A stretch of DNA of 64,000 bases, taken from the NCBI GenBank assembly GCA_963779685.1, contig CAVZZG010000003.1, positions 806,001 to 870,000 on the forward strand, written 5' to 3'. The notes under the pieces are model-generated. The model had not been told where the DNA came from, did not search any database, and saw only the letters and a program-made list of their open reading frames with translations. Positions within the stretch are counted from its first letter, which is position 1; every line of letters begins with the position of its first letter. The stretch comes from CAVZZG01 sp963779685 (GTDB lineage: Bacteria; Actinomycetota; Thermoleophilia; Gaiellales; F1-60-MAGs149). The position numbers were made by a program, and so were the translations under genes. Positions 9,139 through 16,691 of the stretch are shown here, piece by piece.

Positions 9139-9230
9139 GAGCGCGGGAGCCTCGCGAACCGGGGCTGAGAGGTGGGCCGGCGGCCTGCGACCGCGGAACC
9201 TGAACTGGCTCGTACCAGCGTAGGAAGCTC
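9139..9230 (+). promoter_or_regulatory. TPP (THI-box) riboswitch aptamer
   Basis: Conserved TPP aptamer elements occur in order: CGGGAGCC (P2 5' side), GGGGCTGAGAG (pyrimidine-sensor region), then GGAACCTGAACTGG and TACCAGCGTAGGAAG (P4/P5 and pyrophosphate-sensor region). GAGC at 9139-9142 pairs with GCTC at 9227-9230 as P1. P1 ends directly at the thiO start codon GTG 9231. The conserved GTAGGAAG is also the only Shine-Dalgarno-like sequence for thiO, so TPP binding would hide the ribosome site directly. It controls the thiO-thiS-thiG-thiE/D operon. Confidence 0.94.
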
Positions 9231-10316
9231 GTGGCCCACCCTCCCGCACCCACTCCCGACGCCCTCGTGGTCGGTGCCGGCGCGTGGGGGCTCACGAGCG
9301 CCTGGACGCTCGCGGGCGAGGGCCTGAGGGTGACAGTCGCCGATGACGGCCGGCCGGCCGCCGCCGCCGTCGCCGCCGGCATGCTCTGCCCCTGGTCGGA
9401 GGCCGAGGACGACGGCGAGCACGACCTGTTCGACGCCCTCCGGGCCGGCGCGCGCGACTGGCCGGACTTCGCGGCGGCGGTCGAGACGGCATCCGGGGTC
9501 GAGACCGGGTACCACCGAACCGGCAGCGTCTACGTCGCAGCCCGCCCGGAGCACCTCGGGGCCGTCGAGCGCATCCGCGATACCCTTGCCCGCCACGGCC
9601 ACGCGCGGCCGCGGCTCGATCTCGAAGCTCTCCGGAGCGTCGAGCCCGGGCTGGGCCCGGCGGTCGCGAACGGGATCGCCTTGGACGACGAGCACCAGGT
9701 GGAGCCCTCACGGCTGCTGGGAGCGCTGCGCGCGGCCTGCGCCGGCGCGGGCGTCGTCTTCGTGCCTGCGGTCACCGCACTCGGAGAGTCACGGGAACAC
9801 GTGCCCCTGACGGTGATGGCTGCGGGCCACGCGTCAGGCGGGCTCTCGGTGCGGGTGGCGACGCGACCGGTGAAGGGCGAGATCGTCGGGCTGGCACCGC
9901 GAGTCGATGCGCCGTGCCCGATCACGCGCATCGTCCGGTCGCCCGGCGTGTACCTCGTCCCGCGGCCCGACGGCCGGGTCGTGATCGGCGCCACCTCGGT
10001 CGAGGCGTCCGACCGCGACGCCACCGCCGAGGGCGTGCTGTGGCTGCTGGAGGAGGCGGTCCGGATCGCGCCGGGCCTGTCGGGCATGCGGTTTGCCGAG
10101 GCGGCGGCCGGGCTGCGGCCGGCGACGGCCGACCTCAGGCCCGCGATCGGCCCGGACGAGACCGGGCTCGTCTGGGCGACCGGTGGCCACCGGCACGGGG
10201 TGCTGCTCCTGCCGGTCCTGGCGGCGGCCATGCGGGCGGTCGCCCGCGACGAGTGCGCGCCGGCCCTCACCGCGGCCTTCACCCCGACCAGGTTCCCGGT
10301 GCCGGCATGCGCGTGA
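9231..10316 (+). CDS. thiO: Glycine oxidase ThiO
   Basis: 361 aa FAD-dependent D-amino-acid/glycine oxidase. It makes dehydroglycine, the iminoacetate precursor of the thiamin thiazole. The N-terminal dinucleotide fold VVGAGAWGLTSAWTLA is intact; GYHRTGSVYVAARPEHL, DDEHQVEPSRLLGALRAAC and the C-terminal GLRPATADLRPAIGPDETGLVWATGGHRHGVLLLP are typical of ThiO/DadA-type oxidases. Use of ThiO rather than ThiH implies an aerobic route. GTG start immediately after the riboswitch. The 3' end overlaps thiS by 10 nt. Confidence 0.93.
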   Translation: MAHPPAPTPDALVVGAGAWGLTSAWTLAGEGLRVTVADDGRPAAAAVAAGMLCPWSEAEDDGEHDLFDALRAGARDWPDFAAAVETASGVETGYHRTGSVYVAARPEHLGAVERIRDTLARHGHARPRLDLEALRSVEPGLGPAVANGIALDDEHQVEPSRLLGALRAACAGAGVVFVPAVTALGESREHVPLTVMAAGHASGGLSVRVATRPVKGEIVGLAPRVDAPCPITRIVRSPGVYLVPRPDGRVVIGATSVEASDRDATAEGVLWLLEEAVRIAPGLSGMRFAEAAAGLRPATADLRPAIGPDETGLVWATGGHRHGVLLLPVLAAAMRAVARDECAPALTAAFTPTRFPVPACA

Positions 10317-10513
10317 CCATCAACGGCGACCCCAGCGACCTGCCGGATGGCGCAACCGTACTGGCCGCGGTGAGCGCGACGGGGGTCGAAGCCGGCGAAC
10401 GGGGCGTCGCGGTCGCCGTCGACGCCGCGGTCGTGCCGCGGAGCGAGTGGGCTGCGACCGTGGTCGCACCGGGAGCGAGGATCGAGATCCTGCGGGCGAG
10501 CGCGGGTGGCTGA
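10307..10513 (+). CDS. thiS: Sulfur carrier protein ThiS
   Basis: 68 aa ubiquitin-like sulfur carrier. Recognised by the N-terminal MRVTINGD, the beta-grasp pattern DLPDGATVLAAV, VAVAVDAAVVPRSEW and the obligatory C-terminal Gly-Gly (RASAGG), which is adenylated and thiocarboxylated to donate sulfur to ThiG. ATG 10307 lies inside the end of thiO, and its stop overlaps the thiG GTG start, so all three are translationally coupled. Confidence 0.92.
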   Translation: MRVTINGDPSDLPDGATVLAAVSATGVEAGERGVAVAVDAAVVPRSEWAATVVAPGARIEILRASAGG

Positions 10514-11297
10514 GCCGGTCGACACGCCGCTGGTGATCGCCGGCCGTACGCTGGGCTCGCGGCTGCTGCTCGGCTCGGGCGGCTTCGCGAACCTGGAGCG
10601 ATTCGAACGCGCGCTGGAGGCCTCGGGCGCCGACCTGGTGACGGTCGCCCTCCGCCGCGTCGAGCACGCTCCCGGCGGGCTCTACGAGGCCATCGAACGC
10701 GGCGGGGCGCGGGTCCTGCCGAACACGGCCGGCTGCTACTCGGCTCGCGAGGCCGTGCTGACGGCGCACCTGGCCCGCGAGGCATTCGAGACCGACTGGG
10801 TCAAGCTCGAGGTGATCGGCGACCGGCGCACGCTGCTGCCGGACGCCGTCGAGCTCCTCCTGGCCGCGGGCGAACTCGTCGCCGACGGCTTCGTCGTGCT
10901 GCCGTACACGACCGATGACCCGGTACTCGCACGGCGGCTCGAGGACGCCGGCTGCGCGGCCGTGATGCCGCTCGGATCGCCCATCGGCAGCGGCCTGGGA
11001 ATCCGCAACCCCCACGCCATCGCCCTCGTCCGCGACGCCGTGACGGTGCCCGTGGTGCTGGACGCCGGCGTCGGCACGGCGTCGGATGCCGCCCTTGCGA
11101 TGGAGCTCGGCTGCGATGCCGTACTGGCCGCGAGCGCCATCTCCCGCGCCCGCCACCCCGCGCTGATGGCCGCCGCACTCCGCGACGCCGTCATCGCCGG
11201 GCGCCGCGCGGCCCTGGCCGGCCGGATCCCGCGGCTCCGGCACGCGACCGCCTCGACGCCCGAGGACGGCGCTCCCGACCTCTCAGGCTCGACGTGA
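10506..11297 (+). CDS. thiG: Thiazole synthase ThiG
   Basis: 263 aa TIM-barrel enzyme joining DXP, dehydroglycine and ThiS-thiocarboxylate into the thiazole phosphate. Signatures: GSRLLLGSGGFANLE, VTVALRRVE, LPNTAGCYSAREAV, DWVKLEVIGD (Schiff-base lysine), MPLGSPIGSGLGIRNP and VVLDAGVGTASDAALAMELGCDAVL. GTG start overlaps the thiS stop and its TGA overlaps the next GTG. The order thiO-thiS-thiG-thiE/D under one riboswitch makes a self-contained thiazole and coupling unit; thiC is not in the window. Confidence 0.95.
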   Translation: MAEPVDTPLVIAGRTLGSRLLLGSGGFANLERFERALEASGADLVTVALRRVEHAPGGLYEAIERGGARVLPNTAGCYSAREAVLTAHLAREAFETDWVKLEVIGDRRTLLPDAVELLLAAGELVADGFVVLPYTTDDPVLARRLEDAGCAAVMPLGSPIGSGLGIRNPHAIALVRDAVTVPVVLDAGVGTASDAALAMELGCDAVLAASAISRARHPALMAAALRDAVIAGRRAALAGRIPRLRHATASTPEDGAPDLSGST

Positions 11298-12700
11298 ATC
11301 GCGATGCGCGCGAACGACTGCGGCAGGCGCGGATCTACGTGATCGCGCCCGCCTCCCTGCGCGCCGGGCGCCTGGCGAGCCTCATCCCGGCGATGGCGGC
11401 GGCCGGTGCCGACATCGTCCAGCTGCGCGATCGCAGCCTTCCGGAACCGGAGCTCGGCGAGGAGGCCCGGGCATGCGCCGTCGCGTGCCGCGTCGCCGGC
11501 TCCCTGTTCGTCGTCAACGACGACCCGCAACTCGCCCTCCAGGCCGGCGCCGACGGCGTCCACCTCGGGCAGGGCGACGGAAGCATCGCCCGGGCCCGCT
11601 CGATCCTCGGACCGGACGCGATCATCGGGCGCACCACCCGCGGCGGCGCCCAGCTCGAGGCCGCCGCGGCCGAGGGCGCGGACTACGCATCCGTGAGCCC
11701 CGTCTGGCACACGCCCACGCACCCGTCGCGGGATGCGGTCGGCCTTGCGCCCGTTGCCGCCGCGGCCCGCACCCGCACGATCCCGTGGTTCGCGCTGGGC
11801 GGAGTGGACGAGCGACGGATCGGCCGGCTGGCGGCGGTGGGTGCACCGGCGGTCGCCATCGTGCGGGCGGTGACCGAGGCCGACGACCCGGCGGCGGTGA
11901 TCCGCTCGCTCCGCGCCCGCCTCGCCGGCCGGGCGCGGGTGTTGACGGTGGCGGGCAGCGACTCGGGCGGCGGGGCCGGCATCCAGGCCGACATCAAGGC
12001 CATCGCCGCCGCGGGCGCCTTCCCGCTGTGCGCCGTCACGGCGCTCACGGCGCAGAGCACCATGGGCGTCTCGGGCGTCGTCGAGGCCGGTGCGGCGTTC
12101 GTGCGCGATCAGTTCGAGGCCGTCGCAGGTGACATCGGCCTCGACGCCGTCAAGACCGGCATGCTCGGCACCGCGGCGACGGTGGAGGCGGTGGCCGCGG
12201 CGGTGGCCACGCTCGATCCGCTCGACGAGGTTCCGGTCGTGGTCGACCCCGTGATGCGGGCAGAGGCGGGATCGCCGCTCCTCGAGGCCGGCGGCGAGGA
12301 GGCCTACCGCCGTCACCTGCTGCCGCGCGCGACGGTCATAACGCCGAACCTGTTCGAAGCCCGGGCGCTGACCGGCGGCGACGGCGACAGCACCTGGCTC
12401 GCGCAGGCCCTCTACGACGCGTACGGCTGCGCCGCGATCGTCACCGGTGGGCACGGCGACACCGCCGACGACGTGCTCTGCGACGCGTCCGGAGTCATCC
12501 GGATCGCGGGCATGCGGCTACCGGTCGCGACGACGCACGGCGCCGGCTGCACCCATTCGGCGACGCTCGCCGCCCTCCTCGCCCGGGGAGTGCCGCTGAT
12601 CGAGGCTGCGCAAGGGGCGAAGGAGGCCGCCACCCGTGCGGTCGCCCACGGCCAGCCCTTCGGAGCCGGCGCCGGGCCCGTCGACGTCACCCGCGGCTGA
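11294..12700 (+). CDS. thiE/thiD: Thiamin phosphate synthase / HMP(-P) kinase fusion
   Basis: 468 aa, two enzymes in one chain. Residues 1 to about 212 are ThiE (VQLRDRSL, LFVVNDDPQLALQAGADGVHLGQGD, ASVSPVWHTPTHP, FALGGVDERRIG), which couples HMP-PP with thiazole phosphate. Residues about 215-468 are ThiD (VLTVAGSDSGGGAGIQADIKAI, ALTAQSTMGVSGV, VKTGMLGTAATVEAV, VVVDPVMRAEAGSPLL, VITPNLFEARALTG, TTHGAGCTHSATLAA), which phosphorylates HMP and HMP-P. The fusion channels the pyrimidine branch to the coupling step. The GTG start forms a GTGA overlap with thiG. A GC hairpin follows the stop at 12704. Confidence 0.95.
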   Translation: MNRDARERLRQARIYVIAPASLRAGRLASLIPAMAAAGADIVQLRDRSLPEPELGEEARACAVACRVAGSLFVVNDDPQLALQAGADGVHLGQGDGSIARARSILGPDAIIGRTTRGGAQLEAAAAEGADYASVSPVWHTPTHPSRDAVGLAPVAAAARTRTIPWFALGGVDERRIGRLAAVGAPAVAIVRAVTEADDPAAVIRSLRARLAGRARVLTVAGSDSGGGAGIQADIKAIAAAGAFPLCAVTALTAQSTMGVSGVVEAGAAFVRDQFEAVAGDIGLDAVKTGMLGTAATVEAVAAAVATLDPLDEVPVVVDPVMRAEAGSPLLEAGGEEAYRRHLLPRATVITPNLFEARALTGGDGDSTWLAQALYDAYGCAAIVTGGHGDTADDVLCDASGVIRIAGMRLPVATTHGAGCTHSATLAALLARGVPLIEAAQGAKEAATRAVAHGQPFGAGAGPVDVTRG

Positions 12701-12703
12701 CAC

Positions 12704-12720
12704 CGGGCGGCGAGCGCCCG
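12704..12720 (+). terminator. Terminator-like hairpin after the thiamin operon
   Basis: CGGGCG-GCGAG-CGCCCG, a perfect 6-bp GC stem with a 5-nt loop starting 4 nt after the thiE/thiD stop codon. No U-tract follows. GC-rich actinobacterial terminators often lack one, so assignment rests on position. Confidence 0.4.
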
Positions 12721-12755
12721 TGCAGGGCCGCGCCGGCCAGGGTACGGTGAGAATC

Positions 12756-13469
12756 GTGAGCGCCCAGCCGGACCCTCCCATGCGCATCAGCGCGTCCGCG
12801 TCCCCGATTCCCGCCGATACCGTGGGCACGATCCGGATGACGCTCTCGGTCGCGTTGCTCTCGGCGCCGACCGGTCAGGCCACGATGCGTCTCGAGGGAC
12901 CGAAGGGTCTCATCGGCGAGGGTGCGTTCTTCGCGCTGCGGTACTTCATCCACCGCCGCGCCCGGCGCGCCGTCGTGCAGGCCCAGCGCGTCACCCAGGC
13001 GTCGGCGACGCGCGACATGATCACCGTCCGGATCATCTCCGACACCATGGTGCAGAAGCGCGACGCCCGCCGCGAGTACGTGCACCTCGGTGCCCGGGCG
13101 CGATTCCTGTCCGGCACCGAGGACGACGCGAGGATCATCTTCGACGTCGAGCTCGCCGACGTCTCGCATTCCGGCGCCGGGCTCGACTCGCACGTCGAGC
13201 TTGCCCGCGGCGACCGGCTCGAGATCATGCTGGGCGACGCCGCCGCCGAGGTCGAGATCGTCCGCTGCGACCCGTTGCTACCCGTGCCGTTCGGCGCGCG
13301 GTTCGTCGACCGGCTGGCGGGTGAGGCGCTCTTCGCGACGGCACTGGAGGCGATCTGGACGCCGCCGCGCCTCGTCGCGCCGGCCGGGCCGGGCGAGATC
13401 GCGATCGACGGCGGGCGCAAGGACTCGACCCGCGAGGGCATGCGCACCCGCCGGCCGCGCGGCCAGTGA
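12756..13469 (+). CDS. PilZ-domain protein
   Basis: About 237 aa from GTG 12756, preceded by GGTGAG; GTG 12747 and ATG 12780 are alternative in-frame starts. The middle carries a PilZ c-di-GMP receptor signature: QKRDARREYVHLG (RxxxR region) followed about 45 residues later by DVSHSGAGLDSHVEL (D/NxSxxG), then VEIVRCDPLLPVPFGARFVD. An N-terminal 90-residue region with YFIHRRARRAVVQAQRVTQ precedes it, in the position of a YcgR-like beta-barrel. The Lys/Arg-rich C-terminal 40 residues are probably disordered. Likely a c-di-GMP-responsive regulator; no cyclase or effector gene is adjacent. Confidence 0.75.
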   Translation: MSAQPDPPMRISASASPIPADTVGTIRMTLSVALLSAPTGQATMRLEGPKGLIGEGAFFALRYFIHRRARRAVVQAQRVTQASATRDMITVRIISDTMVQKRDARREYVHLGARARFLSGTEDDARIIFDVELADVSHSGAGLDSHVELARGDRLEIMLGDAAAEVEIVRCDPLLPVPFGARFVDRLAGEALFATALEAIWTPPRLVAPAGPGEIAIDGGRKDSTREGMRTRRPRGQ

Positions 13470-13497
13470 CCGCTGCGACGGGCCCTCCGAGCCGATC

Positions 13498-14295
13498 CTA
13501 GAAGCGAGCGCCGACCAGGGCGTCGCGGCACGGGTCGCCGGCCGGCTGACCGCCGACGGCTCCGATCAGCGCGAAGAGCAGGTCGCGAAGGCGGGCGTTG
13601 TTGCGGTTGAAGACCTCGACCACCTCGCCGTGGCTGACGGGCGCGCCGCCCTCCGCGCCGACGTCGTAGTCGGTGATCAGCGAGACGTTCGCGTAGCAGA
13701 GTCCGGCTTCGCGGGCGAGCCAGGCCTCCGGGTAGCCGGTCATGTTGATGACCTCCCACCCCATCTGCGCGAACCAGGCCGACTCGGCGCGGGTCGAGAA
13801 CCGGGGACCCTGGATCACGACCATGGTGCCGCCGTCGCGAATATCGAGCCCCTGCGCCCGCCCCGTTTCGAGCACGAGCGCGCGCAGCGACGGACAGTAG
13901 GGGTCGGCCGCAGAGACGTGCGTGGTCACCGGGCCGTCGTAGAACGTGTCGGCCCGGCCGCTCGTGCGGTCGACGAACTGGTCGCAGACGACGAACGTCC
14001 CCGGTGGGACCCCGCGCGACAGCGACCCGGCTGCACACGGACCGATGATCCGGCGCACGCCCAGCTCGCGCATCGCCCAGATGTTCGCCCTGTACGGGAT
14101 GGCGTGCGGCGGCAGGTGGTGGTGGCGTCCGTGCCGGGGCAGGAAGGCCACGCGCGTGCCGCCGATGTCGCCGACCATGAACCTGTCGGAGGTCGGCCCG
14201 TACGGCGTGTCGACGGCCACCTCCTCGACGTCATCGAGGAAGGCGTAGAACCCCGAGCCGCCGAACACGCCGACCGTGGCGGTGGCGGCGCTCAT
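13498..14295 (-). CDS. mtnP: S-methyl-5'-thioadenosine phosphorylase
   Basis: 265 aa. It cleaves methylthioadenosine to adenine and methylthioribose-1-phosphate in methionine salvage. Signatures of the PNP/MTAP family 2: VGVFGGSGFYAFLDD, VAFLPRHGRHHHLPPHAIPYRANIWAMRELGV (phosphate and His motifs), GPCAAGSLSRGVPPGTFVVCDQFVDRT, GPRFSTRAES and INMTGYPEAWLAREAGLCYANVSLITDYD. The SLITDYD Asp-containing loop supports 6-aminopurine specificity. The start codon overlaps the stop of the upstream DUF1844-like gene (ATGA), and the GCS2-type ligase precedes that. Confidence 0.93.
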   Translation of the reverse strand: MSAATATVGVFGGSGFYAFLDDVEEVAVDTPYGPTSDRFMVGDIGGTRVAFLPRHGRHHHLPPHAIPYRANIWAMRELGVRRIIGPCAAGSLSRGVPPGTFVVCDQFVDRTSGRADTFYDGPVTTHVSAADPYCPSLRALVLETGRAQGLDIRDGGTMVVIQGPRFSTRAESAWFAQMGWEVINMTGYPEAWLAREAGLCYANVSLITDYDVGAEGGAPVSHGEVVEVFNRNNARLRDLLFALIGAVGGQPAGDPCRDALVGARF

Positions 14296-14654
14296 ACCTC
14301 GCCCCGCGGCGTCCAGATGCCCGGCCGGCGCGGCGGAGGCGGCGGCTCCTGCGCGGCGGGACGGGCGGTCCCCGGCGGCGCCTGCTCGGCATAGGCCATG
14401 CGGAGGCTCGCGAGCGTGTCCTGGATCTCGCGACGACCCTCCGGCGGCAGCGCCGGCTCGATCACCGGGGCGAGAGCGGCGACGGCGTCGATCGCGATCC
14501 GTGCCTGGGCGAGGTCGAGCGCCTCTGGCGCCTGCGGGACGAGCCCGAGCCGTACGGTTGCGACGTTCACCAGGCCGCCTATGGTGGACAGGACCACCTG
14601 CTCGGCACGGATGGAGAGCAGCTCGCGGAGCATGTCGTCCTGCTGATCACTCAC
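14292..14654 (-). CDS. DUF1844-like small protein
   Basis: 120 aa from GTG 14654, which overlaps the upstream ligase stop in a GTGA junction. The pattern LSTIGGLVNVATVRLGLVP, DLAQARIAIDAVAALAPVIEPALPPEGRREIQDTLASLRMAY matches the DUF1844 layout: an N-terminal helix, DLxxARxxID, then an ExxxIxxxLxxLRMxY helix. The C-terminal 35 residues are Pro/Arg-rich. No function is known for the family. Placement between the ligase and mtnP, with 4-nt overlaps on both sides, shows one transcript. Confidence 0.65.
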   Translation of the reverse strand: MSDQQDDMLRELLSIRAEQVVLSTIGGLVNVATVRLGLVPQAPEALDLAQARIAIDAVAALAPVIEPALPPEGRREIQDTLASLRMAYAEQAPPGTARPAAQEPPPPPRRPGIWTPRGEV

Positions 14655-15862
14655 GGCAGCACCTCGCTCGTTGACAGCGGCGCCGACGGGTCGTCCGCGA
14701 CGGAGTCGCGGGCGCGCGCCACCTGCTCGGCGTAGATCGTACGGTGGTCCTCGCCGGCCTCGATCCGATGGGCGAACTGCGAGGCGTTGTCGCCGTGCTC
14801 CAGCAGGCGCTCCAGCGGGCCGAGATAGGGCCCGAGCCCGAGTGCCCGGATCTCCGGCTCGCACGCCTCGACCAGCGCCGCGACGCGCTCGCGGGCGGGC
14901 ACGGAGCGAGCCGCCGCGAAGTCGATCAGCTCACGATCGAGTCCCCAGCGGATCGATCGCCAGACGTTCTCCTCGAGGTAGCGGTGCTCGTAGATCGGCA
15001 GGGGCTCGCCCTCGTCGAACATCCGGGCGAAGCGCGCCACCAGCGCCACCTGCAGCGCGCAGAGGGCGAGCGACTCGTTGATGTCGGGGAGCGCGTCGCA
15101 GGCGCGGATCTCGACGGTGCCGAACGACTGGTGCGGCCGGATCGTCCACCAGATCTCGGTGTGCTCCCGGATCGAGCCGACGTCCAGCAGGTAGCGGACG
15201 AACCGCTCGTAGGCGGCCCAGTCGCCGAAGGCATCCGGCAACCCGCAGCGCGGGAACATGCGGGTGAACACCTGCGTGCGCGTCGACCGCAGGTGGGTGT
15301 AGCGATCTTCGAGCCACGGCGAGCTCGCGGATGCCGCCGTCAACTCGGGCACGATCGACCGCAGGGCGTCGCAGATCGCGATGGCGCGGTCGGCATCGCG
15401 GACCCCGACGTGAACGTGGATGCCGAAGGTGTTGTTACGCCACGCGACGTAGCGCAACTGGCCCTCGACGAGCCGGTAGTGGGGCGTGTCGATGACGACC
15501 TGGTCCTGCCAGCGGGCGAAGGGATGGGTGCCGGTGGCACCGATTCCGACACCGAGGTCGTCCGCGATCCGGTACAGGTCGCGCCGCCGGTTCCGAAGCG
15601 CCGTCGCGGCCTCCGCGAACGTCTCGCAACGGCCGGTCTTGATCTCGATCTCGGACGAGATCAGCTCGCCCGCCACGTTGCCGGCCAGCGGCGAGGCGTC
15701 GGCCAGCGCCTTCAGCTCCATGAACCGCTGCGTCAGGTCGAGCGTCGCCGGGTCGAGGATCTGGAACTCCTCCTCGATCCCGATCGTGAAGTCGGTTGCA
15801 TCGGCGAAACGCCCACGAGCATGCGCCAGCGCCGCCAGGGGATCATCGATCGACTCGCCCAT
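14651..15862 (-). CDS. Carboxylate-amine ligase, GCS2 (YbdK/EgtA-like) family
   Basis: 403 aa. Signatures of the glutamate-cysteine ligase type 2 family: FTIGIEEEFQILDPATLDL near residue 25, GNVAGELISSEIEIKTGRC, GATGTHPFARWQDQ, LRYVAWRNNTFGIHVHVGVRDADRAIAICDALR (metal-binding His pair) and SFGTVEIRACDALPDINES. Family members ligate glutamate to an amine or cysteine; many actinobacterial copies have weak gamma-glutamylcysteine activity and unknown physiological substrates. It heads the three-gene operon ending in mtnP. The start ATG is 44 bp from the divergent anti-sigma-like gene. Confidence 0.85.
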   Translation of the reverse strand: MGESIDDPLAALAHARGRFADATDFTIGIEEEFQILDPATLDLTQRFMELKALADASPLAGNVAGELISSEIEIKTGRCETFAEAATALRNRRRDLYRIADDLGVGIGATGTHPFARWQDQVVIDTPHYRLVEGQLRYVAWRNNTFGIHVHVGVRDADRAIAICDALRSIVPELTAASASSPWLEDRYTHLRSTRTQVFTRMFPRCGLPDAFGDWAAYERFVRYLLDVGSIREHTEIWWTIRPHQSFGTVEIRACDALPDINESLALCALQVALVARFARMFDEGEPLPIYEHRYLEENVWRSIRWGLDRELIDFAAARSVPARERVAALVEACEPEIRALGLGPYLGPLERLLEHGDNASQFAHRIEAGEDHRTIYAEQVARARDSVADDPSAPLSTSEVLP

Positions 15863-15906
15863 TTCGCGGCCGGGACGATAGCAACGTAGTATCCTGCCTA
15901 CGTCCG

Positions 15907-16512
15907 ATGACGTCGCGTGACCGGATCCCCGAACACCCCGGTGAGCTGATCCTGCTCGACTACCTCGTGGGCCAACTCCCCAACGAGACGAAGGACCAGG
16001 TCAGGCGCCACGTGGGCGCATGTCGCGCCTGCCGGCAGACCATGCAGGACCTCTCGGCCATCGTCGAAGACTTCGATCGCCTGCCCCTCGTGGCGATCCC
16101 CCACGACTCGCCACGGGGGATCCGGCCGCCCGCAGGCCGCAAGAGCCGCCTGCGCACCATCCTCCCGGGCGCGCTGGTGCTGGCCATCGCCCTCGCCGCC
16201 AGCATCGTCGTGGGCGTGTTCCGCGACCGGCCGGCGACGCCCGCGCCGTACCGCACGGTGCGCGTCTCGCTCGACGAGACCCAGCCCGCTGCGAGTCTCG
16301 AGGCCAAGCTGCCCCTCGGCCTGAGCGGCTACAAGGTCGCCGTCGACGCCGACGACGACCACACCCTCTACCTGATCGTCCCCGACACCCAGGTCAACGC
16401 CCTCGCCGATGGCCTCGCAGCCGGCGGCGCCGGCGGGACGTTCGCAGTGGTCGTCGTGGGCGCCGGCGCCCACGCCCCGTCGCTGGCCAACCCTGCCGCG
16501 ACCGGCATTTAG
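15907..16512 (+). CDS. Anti-sigma-factor-like zinc-finger membrane protein
   Basis: 201 aa. The N-terminal 40 residues carry the zf-HC2 pattern LLDYLVGQLPNETKDQVRRHVGACRACRQTM (H-x3-C-x2-C), typical of zinc-binding anti-sigma domains. One membrane segment at about 80-100 (ILPGALVLAIALAASIVVGVF) is followed by an extracytoplasmic domain of about 100 residues. The protein would hold a sigma factor at the membrane and respond to an outside signal. No sigma factor gene is adjacent; divergent and downstream genes are metabolic. ATG 15907 is the first start consistent with the domain. Confidence 0.7.
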   Translation: MTSRDRIPEHPGELILLDYLVGQLPNETKDQVRRHVGACRACRQTMQDLSAIVEDFDRLPLVAIPHDSPRGIRPPAGRKSRLRTILPGALVLAIALAASIVVGVFRDRPATPAPYRTVRVSLDETQPAASLEAKLPLGLSGYKVAVDADDDHTLYLIVPDTQVNALADGLAAGGAGGTFAVVVVGAGAHAPSLANPAATGI

Positions 16513-16534
16513 TCTCGGCCGCTGCAGGCGCGCC

Positions 16535-16635
16535 CGTTCGCGAAGTGTTGCGGGGGGACGGTCCTCCCATGGGAAATACATGCGAGCCGCAGGCGAGCGT
16601 GCGTTTCCTGGGGGAGGCGGTCCTCCTGGCGAACG
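16535..16635. other. Large rod-shaped imperfect inverted repeat, candidate structured RNA
   Basis: The intergenic space between the anti-sigma-like gene and rex contains nested complementary arms: CGTTCGC (16535) with GCGAACG (16629); GGGGGACGG (16553) with CGGTCCTCC (16618); CCTCCC (16563) with GGGGAGG (16611); GGGAAA (16571) with TTTCC. The arms face each other around a 13-nt apical loop near 16584-16596. Together they form a rod of about 100 nt with one asymmetric bulge. This is far more structure than a simple terminator. It could be an independent small RNA, a 3'-UTR element or a palindromic repeat; orientation is not resolved. Confidence 0.45.
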
Positions 16636-16658
16636 CCCGACGGCAGCCGGGACACTGA

Positions 16659-16678
16659 CGCCCCGCCGCTCCGGGGCG
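16659..16678. terminator. GC hairpin between convergent genes
   Basis: CGCCCCG-CCGCTC-CGGGGCG, a perfect 7-bp stem with a 6-nt loop, lies between the anti-sigma-like gene (+) and the end of rex (-), 13 bp before the rex stop. It could serve as a bidirectional terminator. No U-tract. Confidence 0.45.
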
Positions 16679-16691
16679 GTGCGGGTGGCCG

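Noticed and set aside
16513..16691. Known riboswitch or tRNA in the rex-side gap
   Set aside because: The region folds strongly but lacks the conserved cores of the TPP, SAM, cobalamin or FMN classes and any tRNA-like cloverleaf with CCA-proximal stem.
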